Of a stretch of DNA of 64,000 bases, positions 13,280-24,632 are shown in pieces. The stretch is from Xylogone sp. PMI_703. Taxonomy: Eukaryota; Ascomycota; Leotiomycetes. Made by a program: the position numbers and the translations under genes. Each line of letters starts with the position of its first letter. Positions within the stretch are counted from its first letter, which is position 1. Below the pieces are notes generated by a model. It worked only from the letters and a program-made list of their open reading frames with translations. It was not told where the DNA came from and searched no databases. The stretch is taken from the NCBI GenBank assembly GCA_021399445.1, contig JAJTUQ010000002.1:2542001-2606000 (forward strand). Reading direction: 5' to 3'.

Positions 13280-14658
13280 ATGGCCGACCATATCACCTCG
13301 AAGCTGAATCCTGATACTCACCTAATTCTTGTACAGCTTCCTCAATTCATAACTCAGGAAGAACGCTAATATAGTAATTAGGATCAACCCCTCATCCGAC
13401 TTCCTTACGAACTACTCCGGAAAAACTTCAAGGTTGCTCATTTTCATGTGGAGAAAGAAAGTGCAGCTGTCAAGAGCACGCTAAAAGAAACAGCCAATGC
13501 TTCTTTAAGCACGACTGCATCCCCAGAGGAAGCGCTCAAAAATGTAGATGCCATGATCGCCCGGATGCGGGGGTTAAAACGAAAGCTACAGGCGTGCGCC
13601 GAAGAAGAAAAACGGTTACATGCCCAGTCGCAAAGCAGACTACAACACCTTGGAGAACTCTATACAATGAAGAGCCTCGATGATGTGAAGTACGAGCAGT
13701 GGAGTAGGACTCGCCTGGATCGGTTACTGGTAGACTATCTGTTACGCTCTGGATACAAGGACAGTGCTACAGCATTGGCCAAGGAGAAGAATATTGGGGA
13801 TCTAGTTGATGTAGAAACCTTTGTTCAAATGGGCAAGATCAGAGAAAGTCTTCTAAATGGGCGAATTACAGAGGCTCTAGCTTGGTGCAATGAGAATAAA
13901 AAGGAACTTAGAAGAATGGAGGTGAGTGTGCATGCTAGTGATTGCCCCCTCTCTAACACATCTAACAAGAGTACAGAGTAACCTTGAATTTATGCTACGG
14001 TTCCAACAATATATCGAACTCGTGCGGCATCGAGATCAGCAGAAGCTTGTCGAGGCGCTAAACCATGCCAGAAAGTACCTTCTACCCTTCAAGGATGCCT
14101 ATCCCAAGGAGGTTCAGCAAGCTTGTGGTCTACTTGCATTCATGCCTGGAACACAAGCAGGAGCATATGCAGTAAGTTTCTGACCTTGACCGCCACTGAC
14201 ACTTATTAAAACATAAATCATAGGAGCTGTACAACGAATCTCGATGGACGACACTGGCAAATCTCTTCATGCAAACCCACAACACCCTCTTAGCCTTGCC
14301 CTCCGTTCCTCTTCTCCACGTAGCCTTATCGGCTGGTCTCTCAGCTCTTAAAACACCTTCATGTCACTCTTCTCACATTTCCTCGATATCGCCCACCTCT
14401 TCATCCTCTCTTACGACTTCAGTCTGCCCTATCTGCAGCACCGAACTTAACGAACTCGCTCGAAACGTGCCTTACGCACACCACACGAAGAGTCACGTGG
14501 AGAGTGACTTGTACTTATTGCCAAATGGATGTGTCTATGGACGGGATAGGTTGGAAGAATACAGTCGGAAGGCAGGCCTTGGGACTGATATGATCAAGGA
14601 TTTACGAACTGGGGAGATATTCCCTGCTAATAAGGTTAAAAAGGTGTTCATCTCCTAA
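13280..14658 (+). CDS. GID9: GID/CTLH E3 ligase subunit Gid9/Fyv10 (MAEA orthologue)
   Basis: Four exons, 13280-13330, 13382-13921, 13977-14171 and 14224-14658, make 406 aa. All junctions are phase 0. The product is a RING-like subunit of the GID/CTLH ubiquitin ligase, which in yeast targets gluconeogenic enzymes on glucose return. Visible domains are an N-terminal coiled coil, LisH at about 125-157 ([12 protein letters not shown]), CTLH/CRA after about 160 ([19 protein letters not shown], then the VR-rich helical part) and a C-terminal Gid-type RING-like zinc region starting at [20 protein letters not shown] near residue 332. The N-terminus [17 protein letters not shown] joins directly to [16 protein letters not shown] after intron 1, as in other fungal Fyv10 proteins. 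It converges with the NIPA gene 192 bp downstream. Confidence 0.95.
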
Positions 14659-14850
14659 AATGAAGGGCATGGTTATAGGTAAAGGCGAAATGAATAATTA
14701 ATGATTCAAATTTCTATAAACAGGTGGTAAGTGTAAGAGATGAATGGAAAGCCGCTATGTAAGCTGTAAATAGTTAAGAGCATTAAACTTTTCTATGACA
14801 TGAATGAAACAAAAACTCCGTGCTGATGCTACCAATATGCCGATCACATG

Positions 14851-17014
14851 CTAGATTACAGTGCTTCGAGGGCGACTAGGACCAGCCTCCTCCGCCTCTA
14901 CATCATCTGCCCTTTCATTCCGTTGTGTTAGACTCCTGAAGAAATCATTGAGGGTATTGCTCAGGCTGGTAGCCCGACTTCGCGCTGGGTGTGAGCTTTG
15001 GTGGCCTGGTGTCTCAGTAAACAAATCTGGAGAGTTCTCTTCATTAGTACCAACATGTTCTTGTGTGAGTTGTTGACCTCCAGACTTCGTCCTTCGAAGT
15101 CCTAAACGAGAACGTCTAGATATTTTTCGGCCGTCACTATCAACAACGCGACGTAATTTATCTGCTACAACAGCACTCAGGCCGCCTGATAGCGGAGACA
15201 GTAAGGGACCTGGCATGATAAGCCCTATCGAATGTTTAACTGGAGTGACCGGTCTTTCTAGATACGGGGCACTGCTGCTCGGCTGTGGACTTGGATCTGA
15301 AGTGGTATGGCCTTGCAGCAAAGGGCGTGTGAGCCCTGGCGGATCTATCGGCAGAACATGTGAATCAGAAGGTGGTATCGTAGGTAGCATGCTATTTTGT
15401 CCTTCAGCGCGAGGGTCATCTGCTAAATCATTCTCTGCCCTCGTTATCCATGGATTACTTAACAGCGGTGTTGATTCTTGCCCTGTAGTTTCCTCCAAAA
15501 AGGGCTGCGCAAGTTTTGTTGCGGATTGGCGAGAAGAAGCAGGAGTGCTAGGGAGCGGAGAGTGTCCAGTGCTGCCAATACGGGAGGATCTCCTAGACAC
15601 TGAGCTGATCTCATCTTCAAAGGCTGAGTCTAGTAGTGCCTGAGTACCTGATTTCGATCTTCCGTAAGGGGTTGATAGCGTATCCCCCACGCCCGTTATA
15701 CGCCGTCTTTCTTCATCAACTGAACCTTGTATGTTAGTATGGACAGCCTCTTCATTCTCTTCGTCTGAAAAATCCGACTCTTCGTCGTCATCAGATGGTG
15801 GTCTACCACTCGTAATGAGGAAAACTCCGAAGAAAGTTAACAAACAACCCGAAACAAACTTTGTTATACTGTCTGAAGTCGTCCTCTCGAAGTCTCGGTA
15901 GAGAACGGCACTGCCAACTATAACAGAGATTGTGAACATCACAAATTGTACCGGAATGACCTGAGTGGAATCAAATCGCTGCAAAGCTTTGTTGACATAT
16001 CTTACTTGCATCACTGCTGTGCCAACCAAGACTACAATCAAGGCATAGGTGACAGGTGTTGTAAGGGCCCTCCATAACGTGTAAGAAAGCATTGATGCAA
16101 TGCCTTTTGTAGAAAGAGCTGTATACCCGCCTTTTCAGTTGTTAGCAAAAAGCAAATATAGTATAAGAAGCGTTCTCTCACTCACCGAAAAGCCCCACAA
16201 GTCCTAAATCTATTAATATTGTCCTATTACCATAACGTGGGCTTGCCCACAATAATGTCACAATTAAAATAAATGTAACCAGCATATACACTTCAAATTC
16301 CAAGGTTGTTATAGCTCCCCAGATTTCATGAGGCCCCAACTTCTTCTCCTCATGTTTAGCACTCAGCACAACTGTTACTGCTCCCCCAATCGCAACCACA
16401 ACTCCCCAGAAATCTCTCAGCCTGAATTTCTCCTTCAACATGATAGGAGCGATAATACAGTTCGAAATCAGAGCTACCACTCCTAATGGAGACACGATCG
16501 AAGCCGGTGCAAATCCATATGCTAGGAAATTTCCAGCTTCTCCCACTGTCATTAAGACGATACCCGTCCACCAGTAAGGCGATTTTAGGTAGCTTGACAT
16601 TTTGTCTGAAGATGTGGAATCGTACGAGTCGGTAGTGTGGAAGGATTCTCCAAGACGGTGGTTCTCCCTGGCTTCCGGATCATAGTCTTCCGGGAGGTTG
16701 CTCCCATTTGTATCGGTCGCGCCATAGCCATTCTTTAAAGCCCTCCCTAACGCCCTCAGTTTCTCCTTATGTTGAGCTCGAGTTCTTCGTATACGAATGT
16801 GAGCATATCGTTGTATGTTCAGAGCGAATGATATAAGAATATTTCCGCATATTGCCGTGACTATTCCAATAAGTGAAGACCATCGTTGCAATTGCGAATC
16901 GCCACCGCTCCCCATTACATATACCCTAACATCCTGAAAAGAGGGTACCCAAATGGATGAAGCTATGCTCGAGTAGGTGTGCGGAACATCGGGCGTGGAT
17001 GTTGGAAGATGCAT
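14851..17014 (-). CDS. NIPA-family (DUF803) membrane transporter
   Basis: Two exons, 17014-16186 and 16130-14851, with a 55-nt intron; 702 aa. The family is a DMT-like multi-span membrane group whose animal members (NIPA1-4) transport Mg2+; substrate in fungi is not established. The first hydrophobic helix (LIGIVTAICGNILISFALN) precedes a cytosolic loop. The core contains YWWTGIVLMTVGEAGNFLAY, FAPASIVSPLGVVALISN and IIAPIMLKEKFRLRDFWG, strongly diagnostic of NIPA proteins. About nine transmembrane segments end near residue 410. The remaining 290 residues form an acidic then Ser/Pro-rich, probably disordered cytosolic tail, longer than in animal NIPA proteins but usual in filamentous fungi. 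It shares a 283-bp upstream region head-to-head with the WDR70 gene. Confidence 0.9.
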
Positions 17015-17297
17015 AGCAGCTGCCTCCAGAACGATGCGATATATGTCTGAGAGAGCTCATCCAGCTCCAAAGCTTCCGAATATTTTCCCCTATATTTTAA
17101 TTATTAATTAGTACATGCGCATCAGAGCGACAAGACTCGTCCATTCTTAGTGAAGGCGAGATAGGTTTCAATCATTGCGCAGGTGTTGTTCAAAGGAAGT
17201 CGAAGTGGGATAACTTGGCGTCACTTTGAAGATCACCCCGGTCGCCGCATCCGTCGCCACCAACCCATCAACATCAACAACGCGCATCCCCGCAACA

Positions 17298-19088
17298 ATG
17301 AGCGACGATGAAGATATCAAGGTCGAAGTCGAAGATTTACCAGAGAATGATCCTTTAAGAGCATATCTGCCGCAGAATTTTGGCAAAAAGGACAAAGAAG
17401 CAAACATTGCGGCGCAGATTGAGCGAACCAAAAGAGCAACAGAAAAGACAGCTCCTGCCATCAAGCATGAAGAGCAAGAGGATAAAGAAAAGAGGGTCCA
17501 AGAACCTGCCTCAAAGGACTATGGATCGGACGACGATGATACAGACGATTCAGACCAGTCGGATGACGAAGACGAGTTTCCAGTCTCCCATGAGCTAGTC
17601 CTCAAAACACATGAAAGAGCGGTTACTACAATATCATTAGATGCTTCGGGCTCCAGGCTTGTGACTGGTTCGAATGATTGCACCTTAAAATTTCATGATT
17701 TTGCTTCCATGACGCCAACGACTTTACGAGCTTTCAAGAGTGTGGATCCAAGCGCGTCTAAAACCTCGTCCAATTCGGAAACGCATCCCATCAATCATGT
17801 CGAGTTCAATCCGTTATCTGGTGGCACATTCCTTTGTATCTCAGCGCATCCACAAGCTAAGATCATGAGTAGGGATGGGGACACGTTAACAGAATTTGTT
17901 AAAGGGGATATGTACTTGAGAGATATGCACAATACCAAAGGGCATATTTCGGAAGTTACTATGGGGACATGGAACCCAGTGGACCGTAACATCTGCGTTA
18001 CGGCAGGTACAGATAGTACTCTCCGTATCTGGGATGTCAATTTCAAGAGGAGCCAGAAGGAAGTTATCGTTCACAAATCTAAGGCAGCTGGGTCAGGGGG
18101 GAGGACAAAGATGACCACGGTAGCTTGGGGCAGTCCATTGCAAGGAGGCAGCAACATTCTTGTTGCCGCTGCTCTTGACGGAAGTTTAGTTATGTGGAGC
18201 GGCGATGGGCCATTTACACGCCCAGCAGCAGAGATCAGAGATGCGCATAAACCTAACACTTGGACTGGAGGCATTGACATAAGTTCTGACGGTCGCATGG
18301 TAGTCACTAGGGGAGGTGATGATACAATCAAACTGTGGGATACTCGAAAGTTTAAGACTCCGGTAATAACAGTTGAACACCCATCAACCTCAGATCACTA
18401 TGCTGTTACAAATATCAGATACTCGCCAACATCTTCAAGTATCATTACCGGCTCTGCAACTGGCCATCTACATATTCTAAACCCTGGGAATTTAAAACCA
18501 GAGCTCATCACTCCAGTAACCCCTGGATCAGCTCTGATAACAGTTGAATGGCATCCAAAACTTAATCAAATCGTCACAGGTTCCGCTAACGCAGAGGTAC
18601 ACGTTCTCTACAACCCTAACACATCTACACGTGGCGCTGTAGACGTGATGTCCCGGGCGCCGAAGAAACGCCACGTCGACGATGATCCCAACTTCACCAC
18701 GGACCAGTCTGTTGGCATCTCAGGGGATAGTATCGTCACTCCAGGGGGAATACTATCAAATACTGCTTCTACGTCGTATGCAGCCAGGCACCCGACGGTC
18801 GGGTTAACGGCTTCAGGTCGTTCCCGTGATCCTCGAAGACCACAGATGCCACTAGTTACTCCTTTCATGAAGAGCCAGCCAGATGAGCAGCATATCAATG
18901 AGAGCATTCCTCTTAGTAGTATGCGAGACGAAGACCCTCGAGAAGCGCTATTAAAATATGCAGAGATCGCGAAGAGTGATCCACTCTTCACAAATGCATG
19001 GAGTAAGACACAGCCGACTACTCAGTATGCCGATCTCAGCGATGAGGAAGAGGACGAAGGACCTAATAAAAAGAAAATCAAAAGGTAA
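17298..19088 (+). CDS. WDR70: WD40-repeat protein, WDR70/Gad-1 type
   Basis: A single-exon gene of 596 aa. The start at ATG 17298 (MSDDEDIKVEVED) was chosen because the longer frame begins with TTG. The N-terminus is acidic and charged, with a run of Asp/Ser (DDDDTDDSDQSDDEDEF near residue 75-95). WD40 repeats run from about residue 105 to 440, with recognisable SGSRLVTGSNDCTLKFHDF, VTAGTDSTLRIWDVN and VVTRGGDDTIKLWDTRKF units. The C-terminus is basic and may be nuclear-localising (PNKKKIKR). The layout of acidic N-terminus, beta-propeller and RDPRRPQMP-like tail fits WDR70/gastrulation-defective-1, implicated in animals and fission yeast in histone H2B ubiquitination and DNA repair. The assignment is by pattern, so a generic WD40 protein is the fallback. 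Confidence 0.85.
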   Translation: MSDDEDIKVEVEDLPENDPLRAYLPQNFGKKDKEANIAAQIERTKRATEKTAPAIKHEEQEDKEKRVQEPASKDYGSDDDDTDDSDQSDDEDEFPVSHELVLKTHERAVTTISLDASGSRLVTGSNDCTLKFHDFASMTPTTLRAFKSVDPSASKTSSNSETHPINHVEFNPLSGGTFLCISAHPQAKIMSRDGDTLTEFVKGDMYLRDMHNTKGHISEVTMGTWNPVDRNICVTAGTDSTLRIWDVNFKRSQKEVIVHKSKAAGSGGRTKMTTVAWGSPLQGGSNILVAAALDGSLVMWSGDGPFTRPAAEIRDAHKPNTWTGGIDISSDGRMVVTRGGDDTIKLWDTRKFKTPVITVEHPSTSDHYAVTNIRYSPTSSSIITGSATGHLHILNPGNLKPELITPVTPGSALITVEWHPKLNQIVTGSANAEVHVLYNPNTSTRGAVDVMSRAPKKRHVDDDPNFTTDQSVGISGDSIVTPGGILSNTASTSYAARHPTVGLTASGRSRDPRRPQMPLVTPFMKSQPDEQHINESIPLSSMRDEDPREALLKYAEIAKSDPLFTNAWSKTQPTTQYADLSDEEEDEGPNKKKIKR

Positions 19089-19424
19089 CAAAGAAAAAGG
19101 GGCGATTTGTGTAACATGATTATATACTGCATCGATGGCGTACTGGGGAAAGAGGGCATAGTTACGACAAAAGATTCGGGTGCCCAAATCGGCATCAAAA
19201 GTTGAAATACAGCATAATAAATATTAATCTGAGAGATTTTTTTCTTGAATCTTCAATATGTTGATTGATATAATTATAAAATCTTCGTAAGAGATCTTTA
19301 CCTGTCATAATGTCATACTTCTTATGCGCTTTCATAGAACGTCCGTGTAATGCCATGCAAATCTATGACCCTAACTCCCAAACCATGCCAAACAAACATC
19401 TAAATGCTCAACCAATTTATAACC
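19089..19424. other. Convergent 3' intergenic region
   Basis: AT-rich spacer between the stops of the WDR70 gene and the DUF1766 gene. It should contain both 3' UTRs and poly(A) signals. Nothing else is seen. Confidence 0.6.
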
Positions 19425-20729
19425 TTACGCTTGCCTTTCGCCCCATTCAATCCATCTCCGGATGATATGATCGACCTCTCTGACACCATCTTTGCTTGCA
19501 TCGACGGTGAACCATTCTCGATGCTCTTTTCCGCATGCTGGACACTTCTCGCCATTTCGTACTCTCTTCTCATTGAGTTCAATATGAATTAGACGTTCAA
19601 CTTTATGGACACATGGCACTTTCCTGGGGACTGCCGAGCCTCCCGGTGACGATCCTGGAGTTGAGGGAGTATATGGGTAGTAACGGATTAGAGTTATGTT
19701 GTAACCGCATTGGCGACTCCATTCATTCAGACGTCGTTGGACATTCTGTGCCCTTCCAATCTTGAGGAGCATCGTCTTTTTCTCCCCAGCTTTGGGGCTC
19801 GCTTCAGGTGATGCAGCAAACGTCCTCAAAACATCTGACGTTTTCCGCTGGGTGTTGTGCGGTCGAGGTGGCGTCTCCAGAAGCGAAGATGCAATCTCAG
19901 ATGGAGGTGTAGTGGATAATGACTCTGGAGTAAGCCAGAACATATAGATATATCCTGGCTCATCTTGCTCAGATATCGGCTTCGATAATTCCGTCAGTAA
20001 CAATGCAGCCGTCTTAGGCGAGGCAGCTTTTGAGACAAGATGGACTAATTCTTTTGTTTGCGAAGAGTGGCTCCCAGAGAGTGATGGTCGCTCAGGTGTG
20101 CTTCCAGATTGGGGTGCGACGTATGTCGTAGCTGTTGAGGGACGAGATTTAGTTTGTTGCATAGCTGGCTTAGGGATCGGAATTGTAGTTCTTCCTCTCT
20201 CAACTTTCGTAGTGGGTCTTGGTGCTATTTTCTTATCATCATCTGGCATCCCAGTACAGCAAGAAAACAATCCGTGTTCTTCTCTATGTGTTGGTTGTGG
20301 TTGATATTGGGGCTGGGGTCTATGGTGTCTATGGTGACTGTGAGACCGAGGTGGTTTGCTGGGTTCATAATCATTCGATTGCTTGGTCCTCGATTTATGC
20401 TTCGAGTGCCGTCCCGACTCCACTTGCAGGAGTCCCAATCGATCGACTAAAGTATCAACGCTGGTGCGTTCCTTGATCGTACTGTGCTCAAGACCTGGGT
20501 GAGCAATACCACAGGGTTCTACAGTGCTCGCCTGGTCCATATGTTGCCAGCAGTATTGGGATTCACTAGAACTTGAGGAACTACTATGACCAGGAGGAGA
20601 AGGTCTTGTCTTCCCCAGTGGCCTGCGGCAAGGTCGACCATTGGAGGTGAGACCACAGCATGTTAGCTCTGGATTTTTGAAATCTGATCTCTGGATCAAA
20701 GATTCAGGAGTGTTTGGTATGAAAGGCAT
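19425..20729 (-). CDS. mug113: DUF1766 / T5orf172 (GIY-YIG-like) domain protein, Mug113-type
   Basis: Single exon, 434 aa from ATG 20729; the longer frame to 20861 starts with GTG. The N-terminus has a Cys/His cluster (CCGLTSNGRPCRRPLG, then YCWQHMDQ) that may bind metal. The middle is low-complexity, rich in Ser, His, Pro and Arg. The C-terminal 170 residues form the DUF1766/T5orf172 domain: GYIYMFWLT, LLKIGRAQNVQRRLNEWSRQCGY, HKVERLIHIEL and CPACGKEHREWFTV. This domain is related to GIY-YIG nucleases and is found in S. pombe meiotically up-regulated Mug113 and many fungal proteins of unknown function. The GYIYMF and KIGRA elements correspond to the GIY and YIG-like strands. Enzymatic activity is not established. 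Confidence 0.85.
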   Translation of the reverse strand: MPFIPNTPESLIQRSDFKNPELTCCGLTSNGRPCRRPLGKTRPSPPGHSSSSSSSESQYCWQHMDQASTVEPCGIAHPGLEHSTIKERTSVDTLVDRLGLLQVESGRHSKHKSRTKQSNDYEPSKPPRSHSHHRHHRPQPQYQPQPTHREEHGLFSCCTGMPDDDKKIAPRPTTKVERGRTTIPIPKPAMQQTKSRPSTATTYVAPQSGSTPERPSLSGSHSSQTKELVHLVSKAASPKTAALLLTELSKPISEQDEPGYIYMFWLTPESLSTTPPSEIASSLLETPPRPHNTQRKTSDVLRTFAASPEASPKAGEKKTMLLKIGRAQNVQRRLNEWSRQCGYNITLIRYYPYTPSTPGSSPGGSAVPRKVPCVHKVERLIHIELNEKRVRNGEKCPACGKEHREWFTVDASKDGVREVDHIIRRWIEWGERQA

Positions 20730-21210
20730 TTCTAAACAATTGGATGTCTGATTCTTGAGAAGAGTTTGGGAAAGAAATTTACAGCAAACATAGTGGCATT
20801 TAAATGGGTTGAGAGCTCTGACACAGGAACAACTGTAAGTGCTGTTGGCATGCAGCTGCACAGTGGCTGGGTTGTGGCTGAGGGGTTCACGCTAGACGAC
20901 AGCACATTGCTCACGTGGCGCGAACTATGGAGAGTAGGTAGTTATTAGGCGCTTCCAAACCCAGTTTGAAACATACTTCGCCTTGTCTACGTTGTATCTT
21001 CCAGGTAGATGCCATCGTGGAGTTTAAAGTTGGGCGCTTTGATAACGAATTACAACCCCGCCTTCGCCCGCCTCATCCAACATGCCCACTTGCCGCCTCG
21101 AGTCTCGCTTGCACCCCTGATCGACGATCGTAGATCAGGGGCTAAGGACTCAACGCCAGCACACTCGCTAGTCATGGATAACGACAAATAACGACCAACA
21201 GAGCATCAAC
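20730..21210. other. Intergenic between DUF1766 gene and tRNA-Ala
   Basis: Contains the upstream region of the DUF1766 gene, including a CACGTG at 20912-20917 about 180 bp from its start. A short GC-rich segment with an imperfect palindrome lies near 21115-21145. No coding gene is seen. Confidence 0.55.
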
Positions 21211-21308
21211 GGGCATATGGTTTAGTGGTATAATGCTCCCTTAGCAAGACAATTCATTCTGAATGTCTAATATGGGAGCGGTCCTGGGTTCGATTCCCAG
21301 TATGTCCA
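21211..21308 (+). tRNA. trnA(AGC): tRNA-Ala (AGC) with a 26-nt intron
   Basis: The acceptor strand GGGCATA pairs with TATGTCC (one G-U), followed by discriminator A at 21308. The D-arm region GGTTTAGTGGTATAATG contains a good A box. The anticodon stem CTCCC (21236-21240) pairs with GGGAG (21274-21278). The loop has anticodon AGC at 21243-21245, so the intron is 21247-21272, one base 3' of the anticodon as in eukaryotic nuclear tRNAs. The T-arm contains GGTTCGATTCC, a perfect B box. Mature length is 72 nt including the discriminator. The intron can form its own hairpin (AGAC-ATTC with GAAT-GTCT). Confidence 0.95.
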
Positions 21309-21743
21309 ATCAGATAGCCATTTTTTGGCCTCGAGATTGGGTCACATCTGACAAAATGGAAGTTATATTTTTTTTTCTCAGTGGTAGAACAATTGGGTTA
21401 GCGTAGAGACATGGGCAATTTCGAGCTAGGTAGGTTGGAGGAGGCTTAAGTAATGAGATCAAAATAGCAATGTCGCAGGAAAGAAGCAGGTATGAATGAG
21501 TAATAGTTATTTTTGAAGTCATTTTACAAACAATCATTTTTACAAGCCCACAACTATTGCGAGTATATAATGCTATGCATTGTTACTTGTAGTGTACACT
21601 GAAGAATGGGTAACCCAAAAACTCCTCCCGTTTCTCAGCAGCAAGTCCGCCGAATAAACTCCGCCTAAACCCTGCCCACGAATGCACTGAACCTAGAAAT
21701 AGGCATTGAAACAATTCCCAAGATGGGATCAAAGATTGTTCAC
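21309..21743. other. Intergenic between tRNA-Ala and CAF1
   Basis: AT-rich sequence holding the Pol III terminator and, on the other strand, the CAF1 3' UTR. A second T-rich run lies near 21366. No other feature is seen. Confidence 0.55.
21321..21326 (+). terminator. RNA polymerase III terminator (T6)
   Basis: A run of six T residues begins 12 nt downstream of the tRNA-Ala 3' end, the expected distance for Pol III termination. Confidence 0.75.
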
Positions 21744-23245
21744 TCATTTTCCAAATTGGAAATTACCGAACACACCTCCACCACCTCCTGGAGTCAGAGA
21801 TCCAACACCTGTTCCATTACTAGTATGTCCGGGGGTGCTGACGAGGCCTGCTTTCCCAGTATTTGGTGTGCTAGGAGCCCCATTAGTGTAGCCATTTCCA
21901 TTCTGGTTTGATGTGGCGCTATCCTGCACCGCTTGGTGATAGTGCTGCGGATAGTGTTCTGGAAAACCGAGACCCCAAACCTTCCCAAGATGTTCGTCAT
22001 TGATCTCCCCATTGAAAATTCTTTCCCTCATCTTAAAGAAGACTTTACCGGTCAATAAAGAATCCGAGCCTGCCTGATGTGCAGCTCCTTGGCGTTTAAT
22101 CTTGAATGTTTCGGCAATATTTTCTAGACCGGATTTCTGTTCAAATTTGGCCAGGACTTCTGCACTGTTGGGATCAAGAGGTGTGAGCAGTCCCATAGTA
22201 TGCTGCTTTATTGCATACTTCATCAAGTATTTGATGTCGTAGATGCTGGGAAAGAATTTCTTCATTAGTTTGTCAAACTCTACCTCATCATCCGGTAGAG
22301 GTTTGCAGATCAAAAGCTTAGTGAGGTATCCGAAGTCGTATCCGCCATGGAATGATATCCACCTTACATCCTCATCACATACCAAACCGGAACTTATTAA
22401 AAGTGCAGCAAAATCGAACGGGTCAATACCGTCCCGCTCAAGACTCTGAAAGTCTACACCAGCTTGCTGCAAGGCATCGATAGATACCTGGGAATACATA
22501 TCATCTTTCAAAGAGAATTTAAAATTGAACTGCCATGTGCATGGCAGTGGAACCAAATTGCCTCCATACTTGCGACCTCCAGACATACCCATGTCATCTG
22601 GCTGTGCTGGAGGGGAATCTCCTTCCTCTGAGAATAACGTTATGCCTATCTGGATAATCTGCAATAGGTCGACATTACACCGTAGACACTGGTAATGGTA
22701 GTCACTCTTCCCTCGAAATGATCCCATAGGTCGTGCCACAAGTCCAGGAAATTCAGTATCCTGATCGACCATTAGCAACTGTTACATACTCGCGTCTGGA
22801 AGATCCTTGTCTATACCATAGCAATGTATGGGTACTTATCAACAAGCTGCCTCAACGTCGCCATTTCCTCCTCGAGATTTCCCTTCCATACTTCTCGTAT
22901 GCGGCCCTTGTTTGCCACGCCTCGTGCCCCGCTCTCCATCCCACTATGGCCTTGCTGCTGCGTACCTCCATGTGCAAAGCTCATCTGTGCCGCTTGACTT
23001 GCGAGACCTGTTCCTCCCGCTAGACTCGACAAGCCCGCTGTTCCGTAGCCTCCGGAAAGTCCCAAAGTATTTCCATTGACCGCGAATGGGTTATTTATCG
23101 AGTTCGCATTCATGAAGGCAGGATTCGAGGCTATTGAAGGCGGAGGCAAGCCTGCATTATGAGCTTGAGAATGGGCTGGATACTGCTGATAGTGGGATGC
23201 AAGGCTATTCGGTGCCCCGCCGAAGCGCTGCAACGGAGGAGGCAT
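21744..23245 (-). CDS. POP2: CCR4-NOT deadenylase subunit CAF1/Pop2
   Basis: Two exons, 23245-22817 and 22760-21744, with a 56-nt intron; 481 aa. The protein is the DEDD-type 3'-5' exoribonuclease of the CCR4-NOT complex that shortens mRNA poly(A) tails. An N-terminal extension of about 110 residues is rich in Gln, Asn, Gly and Ala. The catalytic core begins at REVWKGNLEEEMATLRQLV. The intron falls exactly between IAM and DTEFPG, so the first catalytic Asp and Glu are the first residues of exon 2. Other core elements are YHYQCLRCNVDLLQIIQIG, FHGGYDFGYLTKLL (Asp near residue 283) and GAAHQAGSDSLLT (His and Asp near 371). All four DEDD residues are present. The tail is Gly-rich. A 347-bp divergent promoter is shared with the NDUFB3 gene. 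Confidence 0.96.
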
Positions 23246-23592
23246 ATCTATTATCTATGCTGTTGTATCGTAGGCCAAGATCGTCGATGGAGATGAACGG
23301 TTTTCATGAGCGCAGCCTGACGCGCGAGCCCAGGATATTTGTACTTTTTGGCACGCTCACTGAACGGTAGATAGTGTGTGCTAAATGCAGTCTGAGGACT
23401 ATATGTTTCGAGGTGAAGAGAGAGTTGCGATCGCTATGTTTGAACTTCAGTTTTGACGGTCTTGGGTATGGAGGGATGGGATACTGGGTTGTCGCGCTTC
23501 GCGTAATTAGCCGCCTTTAGCGTCACACTAGCGCATTGATTGGGATCTCGAGTAGCTCTTTATATCATCACTTCCTCACAGACCACATCAAA
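23246..23592. promoter_or_regulatory. Bidirectional promoter region, CAF1 / NDUFB3
   Basis: A 347-bp interval between divergent start codons. Both 5' UTRs and core promoters must fit here. No individual motif is compelling. Confidence 0.5.
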
Positions 23593-23996
23593 ATGCGTCT
23601 CACTAGGTTAGTCAATTGGGCTCTTCTGCAGCCTTTAAGTTGGAAATTGTTGACTAAAATTCTCCTGTAGTGTTCGGAGGGCAGGTCGCCCCAACCTTAC
23701 TGGTTTTGACCCAAAAGCCTTTGCTGCTGCTGCGGGATCACCTTCAAACGACCCATGGGCCAGACAGTTAGTTCACAACTTCCACCTACGTAAGATCTAA
23801 CGAGGAATAATCGTGCTAATTAGGAGATAGCGAAGCATGGAGATATAGTGGACCGTTCACCAGATGGAATAGATTCAAAGGCTCTTTCCCGGGACTGGGA
23901 ATTGCAACAGTTGCATTTGCGGTATACTGCGGATATGAGTACATGTTTCTAAAGGATGACCATCATCACGGACATGAAGAAAGCCATGAGCACTAA
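23593..23996 (+). CDS. NDUFB3: Mitochondrial complex I subunit B12 (NDUFB3 homologue)
   Basis: A short spliced gene: exons 23593-23606 (14 nt), 23671-23766 and 23831-23996, giving 91 aa. It encodes a small single-span accessory subunit of NADH:ubiquinone oxidoreductase, inner mitochondrial membrane. Diagnostic elements are RPNLTGFDPKAF, DPWARHEAWRYSGPFTRWNRF and the hydrophobic span GLGIATVAFAVYCGYEYMF, followed by a His-rich tail (DDHHHGHEESHEH). The first exon encodes only MRLT plus two bases, and the second junction creates the His codon between WAR and EAW. The joined length is 276 nt, an exact multiple of three. The last exon has AG-rich alternatives a few bases upstream, but only the acceptor before 23831 keeps the frame. 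Confidence 0.9.
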
Positions 23997-24632
23997 AATT
24001 GGAGATGGAATCTACGGCAGCTAGACACAACTGTCTGGATCAATTTTGTGATACATACAATGAATAATGGTCACAGTGACGACAATCATCTGGCTTGAGA
24101 TGTAAGTGGTCGGATTAGGACTGTACATATATGAGACTTGCATCTTGATAAATACCCAGAATTCAAGAATCAGCAAGCTCTAGTTTAGAGTCAATGAAGT
24201 CTAATGCAAGAAATGGGTTTGTGTCAGGTCAATAACGCCAAATAAATCCCAGAATTACAATAGACTGATTTGTTGATTCGTATCATTGGTTGGCATTCTT
24301 GTTCTTATGAATGATGAAACGACTTATTGAAGCTCTCCTGAGAACAGCGTCTTTTTCAACAAAAACACACCCAAAGGATGAAGAAAGAGACTCAAGTGTA
24401 ACCTATTTGGCTCAATGATTCATCTATAGGACAACTCGAGAATAAAAATATTCATCCATGGATAGTCCAGCATTCATCGGGAAGTAGCACTGGGGCAATC
24501 GGTCTGAAATCGTCTTTGCTACCATGGGATTGACTTTAGTATTGAATGGGTTCTCGATTGTATATTCTATGCTAATTTATGAACTCAGCAATAGTGACTA
24601 TTCGACAAATGATCCAACCAGTTCAAGTTGAT
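23997..24632. other. Convergent intergenic region, AT-rich
   Basis: About 640 bp between the NDUFB3 and hydrolase stops. Apart from 3' UTRs nothing is recognised. Confidence 0.55.
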
